Below are positions 1 through 6,003 of a DNA stretch of 8,677 nt, in pieces. The position numbers were made by a program, and so were the translations under genes. The notes below the pieces were generated by a model. It did no database searches. It was not told the DNA's origin and saw only the letters and a list, made by a program, of their open reading frames with translations. The stretch is taken from contig JARFPR010000228.1 of assembly GCA_029288195.1 (NCBI GenBank), positions 1 through 8,677 on the forward strand, read 5' to 3'. The DNA is from Gammaproteobacteria bacterium. Lineage in GTDB: Bacteria; Pseudomonadota; Gammaproteobacteria; GCA-001735895. The first letter of the stretch is position 1. Each line of letters starts with the position of its first letter.

Positions 1-31
1 CCCAGTGACAGCAAATCTCTCGGATACAACG

Positions 32-60
32 CAAAATCGATTTTACCTGTATTGATTTTG
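32..60. promoter_or_regulatory. Putative operator: palindrome with extra half-site
   Basis: AAAATCGATTTT at 33-44 is a perfect 12-bp palindrome. CAAAATC at 32-38 also pairs with GATTTTG at 54-60, giving 7-bp inverted arms whose centres are about 22 bp, or two helical turns, apart. The element ends 13 bp before the -35 box of the promoter at 74-102. Its position suggests an upstream binding site for a regulator, more typical of an activator than of a simple repressor. The regulator is unknown and no regulator gene is present in the window. AT-rich palindromes of this size can occur by chance. Confidence 0.4.
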
Positions 61-73
61 TGGTTTTTAGGCT

Positions 74-102
74 TTGACAATGGAGCCCACCCTAATAATA
101 AT
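74..102 (+). promoter_or_regulatory. Sigma70-type promoter for the TAXI gene
   Basis: A perfect -35 hexamer TTGACA (74-79) is followed by a 17-nt spacer and AATAAT (97-102), which matches five of six positions of the -10 consensus. Transcription would start near 109 and leave a leader of about 90 nt before the ATG at 201. This is the best promoter match I found in the window and lies directly upstream of the first gene of the transporter cluster. Assignment is by consensus only. Confidence 0.65.
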
Positions 103-123
103 GGTGCGTGTTAGAGTAGATTT

Positions 124-162
124 ATGGCAGTTCCGCTAGCGCCGAAAGGCTGTACTGCATAA
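124..162 (+). other. Possible 12-codon leader ORF in the 5' UTR
   Basis: ATG at 124 opens a 12-codon frame (MAVPLAPKGCTA) ending at TAA 160-162, between the predicted transcription start and the TAXI start codon. A weak purine stretch (AGAGTAGA) precedes it. The same stretch can fold: GCAGT (127-131) pairs with ACTGC (154-158) around a GCC-GAAA-GGC hairpin (141-150). It might be a translated leader or just a structured leader; no run of one amino acid points to classical attenuation. Weakly supported. Confidence 0.2.
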
Positions 163-200
163 AAAAATAAAAGTCGGCACAACAATCGAAGGAGATAATC

Positions 201-1169
201 ATGAAAGTATTAAGCAAAGTTGCTCTCGCCTCGCTATTGGCAGCGTCGCTGGGCAGCGGAAGCGCGCTGGCGGCTGGCCAGCAGTTTGTATCCATCGGTA
301 CGGGTGGTGTCACCGGGGTTTATTACCCGACTGGTGGCGCTATTTGTCGCCTGGTAAACAAAAACCGCAAGGAACACGGTATCCGTTGTTCGGCCGAATC
401 CACCGGCGGCTCAATTTACAATATCAACACTATCCGTGCCGGTGAGCTCGAGTTCGGTGTTGCCCAGTCCGACTGGCAGTATCATGCCTATAACGGTACT
501 TCCAAGTTCAAGGATCAGGGCGCATTCAAGAAGTTGAGAGCAGTATTCTCGGTCCATCCCGAGCCAGTGACGGTTATCGCAAGTGATAGTTCGGGTGTTA
601 TGCAGCTTTCAGATATTAAAGGCAAGCGCATGAACATCGGTAATCCCGGTTCCGGAACCCGTGGTACCTGGGAAGTTATCGAGGAAGCTCTTGGCTGGAC
701 TCGTAGCGATCTAAAACTGGCCGCCGAAATGAAATCAGCTGAAACCGGACAGGCCGTTTGTGACGGCAAGATCGACGCTTATTTCTGGTTGGTGGGCCAT
801 CCGTCGGCACTGACCCAGGAATCACTCGCTACCTGTGACGCACACCTGGTTCATGTCAAGGGAAAGGCAATCGACAAGTTGGTGAACGATAATTCGTTTT
901 ATCGCAAAGCGACTATCCCGGCGGGTATGTACAACAACGATAAGGATATTGAAACCTTCGGTGTCGGCGCGACTTTCGTCAGCAGTAGCGATGTTTCCGA
1001 AGAAGTTGTCTACACCATCGTCAAGGCTGTATTCGATAACTTCGGCGACTTTAAAAAGTTGCATCCGGCGTTTGGTAACCTGAAAGAAAGCGAAATGATC
1101 AAGGATGCGTTGTCAGCACCACTGCATGACGGGGCTGCGAAGTACTACAAGGAAAGAGGCTGGATGTAA
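201..1169 (+). CDS. TAXI family TRAP transporter substrate-binding protein
   Basis: This is the periplasmic receptor of a TRAP (tripartite ATP-independent periplasmic) transporter of the TAXI class, which captures a small organic anion or amino acid and delivers it to the membrane permease. The start is well supported by AAGGAG at 189-194, six nt before the ATG. Residues 1-25 form a Sec signal peptide with a lysine-containing N-region, a hydrophobic core and an ALA-A cleavage region. The TAXI signature IGTGGVTGVYYPTGGAICR covers residues 32-50. It is followed by STGGSIYNI (67-75) with GELEFGVAQSD (81-91), the ligand-pocket segment NIGNPGSGTRGTWEV (145-159), and the C-terminal LHDGAAKYYKERGW (308-321). 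At 322 residues it is of usual length and appears intact. The fused permease gene follows after a terminator and a 195-nt gap, so the receptor is probably made in excess over the permease. Known TAXI ligands include glutamate and 2-oxoglutarate, but this ligand cannot be read from sequence. Confidence 0.96.
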   Translation: MKVLSKVALASLLAASLGSGSALAAGQQFVSIGTGGVTGVYYPTGGAICRLVNKNRKEHGIRCSAESTGGSIYNINTIRAGELEFGVAQSDWQYHAYNGTSKFKDQGAFKKLRAVFSVHPEPVTVIASDSSGVMQLSDIKGKRMNIGNPGSGTRGTWEVIEEALGWTRSDLKLAAEMKSAETGQAVCDGKIDAYFWLVGHPSALTQESLATCDAHLVHVKGKAIDKLVNDNSFYRKATIPAGMYNNDKDIETFGVGATFVSSSDVSEEVVYTIVKAVFDNFGDFKKLHPAFGNLKESEMIKDALSAPLHDGAAKYYKERGWM

Positions 1170-1190
1170 AATTCGGCAGAAGCAAAACAA

Positions 1191-1218
1191 ACGGGTCGCA
1201 GTAGCGGCCCGTTTTTTT
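1191..1218 (+). terminator. Rho-independent terminator between receptor and permease
   Basis: ACGGGTCGC (1191-1199) pairs with GCGGCCCGT (1204-1212) across the 4-nt loop AGTA, giving a 9-bp stem with one G-U pair. It is followed by an unbroken T run to 1218 and preceded by an A-rich stretch. It lies 21 nt after the stop codon of the TAXI gene. Between a binding-protein gene and its permease gene such a terminator usually works partially and raises receptor expression relative to the membrane component. Confidence 0.85.
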
Positions 1219-1260
1219 CTGGATTCATTAATCAATCGCATTACGTTCGACTGAATCCAG
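1219..1260. repeat. Perfect 9-bp inverted repeat with 24-nt spacer
   Basis: CTGGATTCA (1219-1227) is repeated as its exact reverse complement TGAATCCAG (1252-1260). It begins at the first base after the terminator T run. A smaller GCGG/CCGC pair (1275-1287) and a CGCCG/CGGCG pair (1324-1342) follow in the same 195-nt gap before the permease. These could be an operator, an RNA hairpin controlling permease expression, or a 3' RNA-stability structure. I find no convincing promoter in the gap. Confidence 0.45.
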
Positions 1261-1364
1261 TAGCATGTCATTCAGCGGTCGATCCGCAGTTGAGGACAAT
1301 GCTCGAATAATAATTGAATCAGACGCCGTAAAAATATCGGCGCTATTATAAAAAAGGGGGAGAA

Positions 1365-4001
1365 ATGGCTGAGCAAAGCGAAACGCACAGTTTACAGGAC
1401 GATCTGGTAGCGGCGGTTGATACCGGGGCCAGGAGTCCACATGGTGGCGTCGGCAAGTTTATTGCCGGAACCGCTTTTGTCTGGGCCTTGTTCCAACTTT
1501 ATATCGCGTCGAACCTGCCATTCTGGCTAAGCGATGTCACCGGGATCAGCCTGGTTGTCACCAACTCCAACGCGCGCCTGATCCATCTGGCGTTCGGCCT
1601 GTTCCTCGCCGCACTGGCTTTTCCATTGTTCAAATCGAGTGCAAAAGACAGGATCCCTTGGTACGACTGGTTACTAGGGGTGATCGGAGTCGCATGCTGC
1701 CTTTACATTGTGGTGCTGCGTAACGAGATTGCGGTACGCGCCGGTTTGCCGACGCAGGGAGACCTCATTGCCTCGTCAATCGGCATGATCGTCCTCGGTA
1801 TCACGGTATATCGTTCGCTCGGATTACCGCTACTGATCGTCGCGGGTGTATTCGTCAGTTACGTGTTTTTCGGCAACTCGGAGATTTTACCGGAAGCTAT
1901 CCAGTGGAAAGGGGCCTCCTATGGCAAAGCCATGTGGCACTTCTGGATGCAGAACGAAGGTGTATTCGGTGTTGCCCTCGGGGTATCGGCCTCGCTGATA
2001 TTCCTGTTCGTTTTGTTTGGATCGATTCTCGAAAAAGCGGGTGCAGGTAACTATTTCATCAAGATAGCTTTCGCGTTGCTCGGACACTTGCGTGGAGGTC
2101 CTGCCAAGGCTGCGGTCGTGGCCTCGGCGATGAGCGGGCTTTACTCGGGTTCCTCGATCGCGAACACGGTAACCACCGGGACCTTTACCATTCCGTTGAT
2201 GAAACGCACCGGATTCAGCGCCGAGAAGGCCGGTGCGGTTGAGGTTGCCTCATCGACAAATGGTCAACTGACGCCCCCGGTAATGGGTGCCGCCGCGTTT
2301 TTGATCGCCGAATTTACCGGTATCAGCTACACCGATATTCTCAAGCATGCGCTGGTCCCGGCGCTGGTTTCCTATATCGCGCTGGTTTACATCGTCCATC
2401 TCGAAGCGCTCAAGATGAACTTGAAAGGCCTGCCGAAACACCCATCGACGAAAACCTTTAGTGCCAAACTGATCGGCTTCCTGAGCGGATTTATTGGTAT
2501 CGGGGTACTCGGCATTGCGGTCTATTATGGACTCGGCTGGGTGAAGGTTGCGATTCCAGAAGCTGCTTTTACCGTTGTAGCCATTGGCTGCGGTGCGATG
2601 TACCTGTACCTGCTCTGGCTGGCATCAAAACAGCCGGACCTGGTAGTTGATCCGCCTGATGCGCCGATTACCGAGTTACCGCATGCCGGGGCTACCGCGA
2701 TCACCGGACTCTATTACATACTGCCAATCGTAATCCTCATCTGGTGCATAATTATCGAGCGGCTATCGCCGGCGCTGTCTGCGTTCTGGGCAACCATCGC
2801 GATGATTATCGTCATCCTGACGCAAGACCCGATCAAGGCGTTCTACCGGGGTACCGGTAACTACAAGGAAGCTTTCCTGATCGGTGTCGGTCACTGGATC
2901 GAGGGTATGATTGCGGGCTCGCGCAATATGATCAGTATCTCCGTCGCGACCGGTGCGGCGGGCATTATCGTCGGCACAATTTCACTCACCGGCGCGCACC
3001 AGGTGGTCGGCGAGTTCGTCGAGTTTCTCTCTGGCGGCAGCCTGATCCTGATGTTGTTTCTGGTCGCGATTATGAGCCTGATTCTCGGCATGGGATTGCC
3101 GACGACGGCCAATTACATCGTGGTGTCATCGTTGATGGCGCCGGTCATCCTGACACTGGGCGCAAAGAGCGGCCTCATTGTGCCATTGATCGCGGTGCAT
3201 TTATTCGTGTTTTACTTCGGCATACTGGCAGACGATACGCCCCCGGTCGGGCTGGCGGCATTTGCGGCTGCCGCGATATCGAAGGGTGATCCGATCAAGA
3301 CCGGTATCCAGGGCTTTGCCTACGATATTCGAACCGCGCTATTGCCTTTCCTGTTCATCTTCAATACCGAGTTGCTATTGATCAACGTGGGACCGGTAAA
3401 GGCCTTTTTCGTGTTCGGGGTCGCAGTGGTGGCGATGATGCTGTTTGCATCCGCCACCCAGGGTTACATGTTTACCCGCAACAAGAAATGGGAGTCGGTG
3501 CTACTGTTGCTGATCGCGTTTACCTTGTTCCGCCCAGGTTACTGGCTGGACAAGGTCATACCACCTTACAATCTCCATAATCCGGATGTCGTCTACGAAG
3601 TAGTCGACAACACCACGCCCGATGGAATTCTGACGATTGTTGTCAGTGGGCCGGATTTCGATTCCGGCGAGATCGAGTCAACCACGATACTGGTGAACCT
3701 GGGACAACCTGCCGACGCAATAGAGCGTCTGCGCAAAGCCGGCTTAACCGTTACCGTTGCAGACGGTCGTGCGATCGTAGAAGAACCCTTCCCGGGTACG
3801 CCTTATTTTGAAAGCCTGGGCAAATCTTTCGATTACTATGGCGACGAGCCGGTACAAATCGCCGAGATTCGCGAACCTGCCGATCGAATTGCCAAGGAAG
3901 TATTCTATATTCCCGCGATATTGCTGCTGGCGCTCGTCATGTTTCTGCAAAAACGCCGCCAGCGCAAGGAACTGGGCTCCCAGGTGGAGGCGCCCGCCTG
4001 A
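1365..4001 (+). CDS. TRAP transporter fused permease (4TM-12TM) with C-terminal DUF3394-type domain
   Basis: This is the membrane component of the TAXI-TRAP transporter, moving substrate inward with an ion gradient. The small (DctQ-like) and large (DctM-like) subunits are fused in one 878-residue chain, as is usual for TAXI systems. Residues 1-30 are hydrophilic and about 31-170 hold the Q-like helices. From about 195 the DctM-like part begins, with the signature SGLYSGSSIANTVTTGTF (257-274), then SSTNGQLTPPVMGAAAFLIAE (296-316), LGMGLPTTANYIV (574-586) and ILADDTPPVGLAAFAAAAIS (620-639). After a helix near 711-724, roughly 120 hydrophilic residues (727-845) and a last helix (846-862) form the extension matching DUF3394, found on the C-terminus of many long TRAP permeases; its role is not known to me. 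A GGGGGAG run sits just before the ATG, rather close to it. The frame is intact and the stop is TGA. The receptor gene lies upstream across a terminator; the DMT gene follows 40 nt later. Confidence 0.95.
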   Translation: MAEQSETHSLQDDLVAAVDTGARSPHGGVGKFIAGTAFVWALFQLYIASNLPFWLSDVTGISLVVTNSNARLIHLAFGLFLAALAFPLFKSSAKDRIPWYDWLLGVIGVACCLYIVVLRNEIAVRAGLPTQGDLIASSIGMIVLGITVYRSLGLPLLIVAGVFVSYVFFGNSEILPEAIQWKGASYGKAMWHFWMQNEGVFGVALGVSASLIFLFVLFGSILEKAGAGNYFIKIAFALLGHLRGGPAKAAVVASAMSGLYSGSSIANTVTTGTFTIPLMKRTGFSAEKAGAVEVASSTNGQLTPPVMGAAAFLIAEFTGISYTDILKHALVPALVSYIALVYIVHLEALKMNLKGLPKHPSTKTFSAKLIGFLSGFIGIGVLGIAVYYGLGWVKVAIPEAAFTVVAIGCGAMYLYLLWLASKQPDLVVDPPDAPITELPHAGATAITGLYYILPIVILIWCIIIERLSPALSAFWATIAMIIVILTQDPIKAFYRGTGNYKEAFLIGVGHWIEGMIAGSRNMISISVATGAAGIIVGTISLTGAHQVVGEFVEFLSGGSLILMLFLVAIMSLILGMGLPTTANYIVVSSLMAPVILTLGAKSGLIVPLIAVHLFVFYFGILADDTPPVGLAAFAAAAISKGDPIKTGIQGFAYDIRTALLPFLFIFNTELLLINVGPVKAFFVFGVAVVAMMLFASATQGYMFTRNKKWESVLLLLIAFTLFRPGYWLDKVIPPYNLHNPDVVYEVVDNTTPDGILTIVVSGPDFDSGEIESTTILVNLGQPADAIERLRKAGLTVTVADGRAIVEEPFPGTPYFESLGKSFDYYGDEPVQIAEIREPADRIAKEVFYIPAILLLALVMFLQKRRQRKELGSQVEAPA

Positions 4002-4041
4002 TTCTGTCCATCCATACAATAGCGTCGTAGTCGGGTAGCCG

Positions 4042-4887
4042 ATGTCGCCGTTAATCGTCGGCCTGGTGTTGCTGGCCGCGTTGCTGCATGCCGGCTGGAA
4101 TGCGATGGCCAAGTCGGGCGGCACGCCACAATACAGTATTGCATCCTACCGACTCGTCAACGCTGTCTGGTGCCTGCCGCTGCTGTTCTTGTTTCCACTG
4201 CCATTGGCCGCGAGTTGGCCGATGCTGCTGGCTTCGACGATCATCCATACGGCCTACTACTACACGCTTTCGAAATCCTATCGAAGTGGTGATTTGTCAC
4301 AGGTCTATCCATTGTTTCGCGGCCTGGCACCGGTGCTTGTGGTACTCGGTGCGGCCTTGCTGGCCAGTGAATACCTGCCGATGGGTGCGATGCTCGGCAT
4401 CGGGCTGGTCAGTGCCGGGCTTATCAGCATAACCTTTGCCGGCGGTGCTCTCGGTAAGATACCGGGACCGGCCCTGCGTTGGGGATTGGCGACCTCGGCG
4501 TTGATTGCCGCCTATACCGTTGCCGACGGTATGGGCGTGCGCGCTGCCGGCAATCCTTTCAGTTATATTCTGTGGCTATTTATATTCGAACCCATTCCCA
4601 TCGGTTTATGGCTATTGGCGACTGATCGAACCGGATGGTTTGGATATATGCGTGCAAAACCGGGCAAGATCGCGGCCGGCGCACTCGCGGCAGCAACCGC
4701 CTACGCGATGGTCATTTACGCAATGAGTGTCGCACCGATGGCAATGGTTTCATCGTTGCGCGAAACCAGTGTAATATTTGCCGCCTTGATCGGTACCCTG
4801 ATGTTTCGCGAACCGTTCGGACGCCAGCGTATTATTGCCGCCATCCTGGTATGCCTCGGGGTGGTGTTGCTCAAGGTCCTCAGCTAA
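4042..4887 (+). CDS. EamA/DMT superfamily transporter
   Basis: This is a polytopic inner-membrane protein of the drug/metabolite transporter superfamily, 281 residues, matching the usual 280-300 and consistent with ten helices. The internal duplication of two EamA repeats is visible. The segment YPLFRGLAPVLV followed by GAALLASEYLP and a glycine-rich helix (89-126) is echoed in SSLRETSVIFAALIGTLMFREPF and the last helix (237-277). The N-terminal LLHAGWNAMAKSG (14-26) is typical of the family. The start ATG lacks a strong Shine-Dalgarno sequence (only GGGTAG at 4033-4038), so translation may be coupled or weak. It lies 40 nt after the permease gene and 15 nt before the ATG of the PLP lyase, so it is probably co-transcribed with both. 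Members export or import amino acids and metabolites. Here it could export a product or overflow metabolite of the cassette, but direction and substrate are inference. Confidence 0.92.
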   Translation: MSPLIVGLVLLAALLHAGWNAMAKSGGTPQYSIASYRLVNAVWCLPLLFLFPLPLAASWPMLLASTIIHTAYYYTLSKSYRSGDLSQVYPLFRGLAPVLVVLGAALLASEYLPMGAMLGIGLVSAGLISITFAGGALGKIPGPALRWGLATSALIAAYTVADGMGVRAAGNPFSYILWLFIFEPIPIGLWLLATDRTGWFGYMRAKPGKIAAGALAAATAYAMVIYAMSVAPMAMVSSLRETSVIFAALIGTLMFREPFGRQRIIAAILVCLGVVLLKVLS

Positions 4888-4888
4888 C

Positions 4889-4938
4889 AGGAGTTATTCG
4901 TAATGTCATTGACCGAAAATTTTCCGAGCGTGGATTAG
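4889..4938 (+). other. Authentic start of the PLP lyase gene, ended by in-frame TAG
   Basis: AGGAG (4889-4893) lies nine nt before ATG 4903, the best start signal for the downstream lyase. Translation from 4903 gives MSLTENFPSVD and then TAG at 4936-4938. Continuing in the same frame through the stop gives SHKPTPLELL and runs directly into the lyase sequence. The FPxxx...PTPLE pattern is the normal N-terminus of the D-cysteine desulfhydrase/ACC deaminase family. This piece is therefore the true 5' end of the gene at 4966-5916, cut off by one stop codon with no frameshift. Confidence 0.85.
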
Positions 4939-4965
4939 AGCCATAAGCCGACCCCGCTCGAACTG

Positions 4966-5916
4966 TTGAACAATGTCAGCGCCGAGTTTGACACCAATGT
5001 CTGGATCAAACGCGACGATTGCACCGGTCTCGCATTCGGCGGTAACAAGAGTCGCCAGCTGGAATTCTACATCGGCCAGGCGCTGCAACAGGGTGCCGAT
5101 ACCCTGCTGACAACCGGCGCGGTGCAGTCTAACCATGTGCGCATGACGGTAGCTGCCGCGCGCAAGATGGGCCTCGAAGTGGAGGTCCAGCTCGAGCATC
5201 GGGTCGAGCGTGAGCAACCCGAGTATCACCAGTCCGGTAATCCTTACCTGGTCAAGTTGATGGGCGCAAAGATCCACTATTACCCGGTGGGTGAAGACGA
5301 AGCCGGAGCGGACCGGGCACTCGAGGATAGGGCCGCGGAGATTGCTCGGGAAGGGGGTAAGGCCTACGTCATTCCGCTGTCAAATGCGCATACGCCTTAC
5401 GGTGCACTTGGTTACGTCGATGGCGCCGAGGAGCTGATCGGGCAACTCAACGAGATGCAAATTGAACCGGCCCGCTTCATCGTGCCGACAGGGTCTGCGT
5501 CCACCCATTGCGGTTTCCTGTATGGAGTCAGGGCCTGTGGTAACCGAGCGCCAGTGCATGGTGTCTGTGTGCGCCGCGATGCCGAGAGCCAGAAACAACG
5601 CGTCAGCACCAAGTTAAAAGCCGTAACCGAGGTAATTGGCCTGGAAATCGATATTCCGGAACACGATATTATCTGCGATGACAGCATGCTGGCACCGGGT
5701 TACGGGCTTCCCGGCGCGGCAACGGTCGAGGCGATCAAGTACCTGGCCCGTAAGGAAGGTATCCTGCTCGATCCAACTTACTCGGGCAAGGCATTCGCGG
5801 TGTTGTTGGAGATGTTGAAACAGGGCGAGTTTAAGCCGGACGAACACGCGGTATTTTTACATACCGGTGGTGCGGCATCGTTGTTCGCTTACCCGGAACT
5901 GGTCGAAAACGCATAA
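4966..5916 (+). CDS. PLP-dependent lyase, D-cysteine desulfhydrase/ACC deaminase family, interrupted by an early amber codon
   Basis: This is a cytosolic fold-type II PLP enzyme. Relatives split D-cysteine to pyruvate, sulfide and ammonia, cysteate to pyruvate, sulfite and ammonia, or ACC to 2-oxobutyrate and ammonia. The given span starts at TTG 4966, the first usable codon after the in-frame TAG at 4936. The natural start is ATG 4903, which would give 337 codons, the family's usual length. Counting from TTG, WIKRDDCTGL (13-22) leads to the PLP-binding lysine K28 in FGGNKSRQLEF. QSNHVR (54-59) is the conserved substrate loop, GSASTHCG (176-183) the phosphate loop, LLDPTYSGKA (267-276) the region that separates family members, and HTGGAASLFAY (299-309) the C-terminal PLP contact. 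The ACC deaminase glutamate is replaced by S273, which argues against ACC deaminase. The GGSN-like segment of relatives reads LSNAHTPY (138-145), so the substrate may differ. TTG 4966 has no Shine-Dalgarno sequence; the next ATG (5143) would lose K28. It may be a recent pseudogene. Confidence 0.85.
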   Translation: MNNVSAEFDTNVWIKRDDCTGLAFGGNKSRQLEFYIGQALQQGADTLLTTGAVQSNHVRMTVAAARKMGLEVEVQLEHRVEREQPEYHQSGNPYLVKLMGAKIHYYPVGEDEAGADRALEDRAAEIAREGGKAYVIPLSNAHTPYGALGYVDGAEELIGQLNEMQIEPARFIVPTGSASTHCGFLYGVRACGNRAPVHGVCVRRDAESQKQRVSTKLKAVTEVIGLEIDIPEHDIICDDSMLAPGYGLPGAATVEAIKYLARKEGILLDPTYSGKAFAVLLEMLKQGEFKPDEHAVFLHTGGAASLFAYPELVENA

Positions 5917-5935
5917 TGACGACCAATTTTCGATG

Positions 5936-5974
5936 GACGCGCTATCGGCGGATATCTACAATCTAGCGTCTTTG
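5936..5974 (+). other. Weak imperfect hairpin between lyase and dehydrogenase genes
   Basis: In the 87-nt gap, GACGC-GC-TA (5936-5944, written with a two-base bulge) can pair with TAGCGTC (5964-5970), followed by TTTGTT. The stem is bulged, the loop long and the T run broken, so this is at best a poor terminator or processing site. The gap otherwise contains only the ribosome-binding site of the next gene. Confidence 0.2.
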
Positions 5975-6003
5975 TTATTGACCGAACCTGAGGAGAAGCC
6001 TCG

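Noticed and set aside
3744..4124. 126-residue open frame on the minus strand across the permease/DMT junction
   Set aside because: It overlaps two well-supported + strand genes, has no recognisable domain, and its composition looks like a complement of conserved coding sequence.
4936..4938. Pyrrolysine or other recoding of the TAG
   Set aside because: Pyrrolysine is known chiefly in methylamine methyltransferases and a limited set of organisms; no pyl genes are in the window, so recoding is only one of several untested options and is not claimed.
4906..5277. 123-residue open frame on the minus strand opposite the lyase 5' end
   Set aside because: It lies antisense to conserved PLP-lyase sequence, including the catalytic lysine region; no homology or start signal is apparent.
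4966..5916. Calling the lyase an ACC deaminase (acdS)
   Set aside because: The glutamate expected in the DPxYEGK motif is serine here (DPTYSGK), and other active-site loops differ, so only the broader family is supported.
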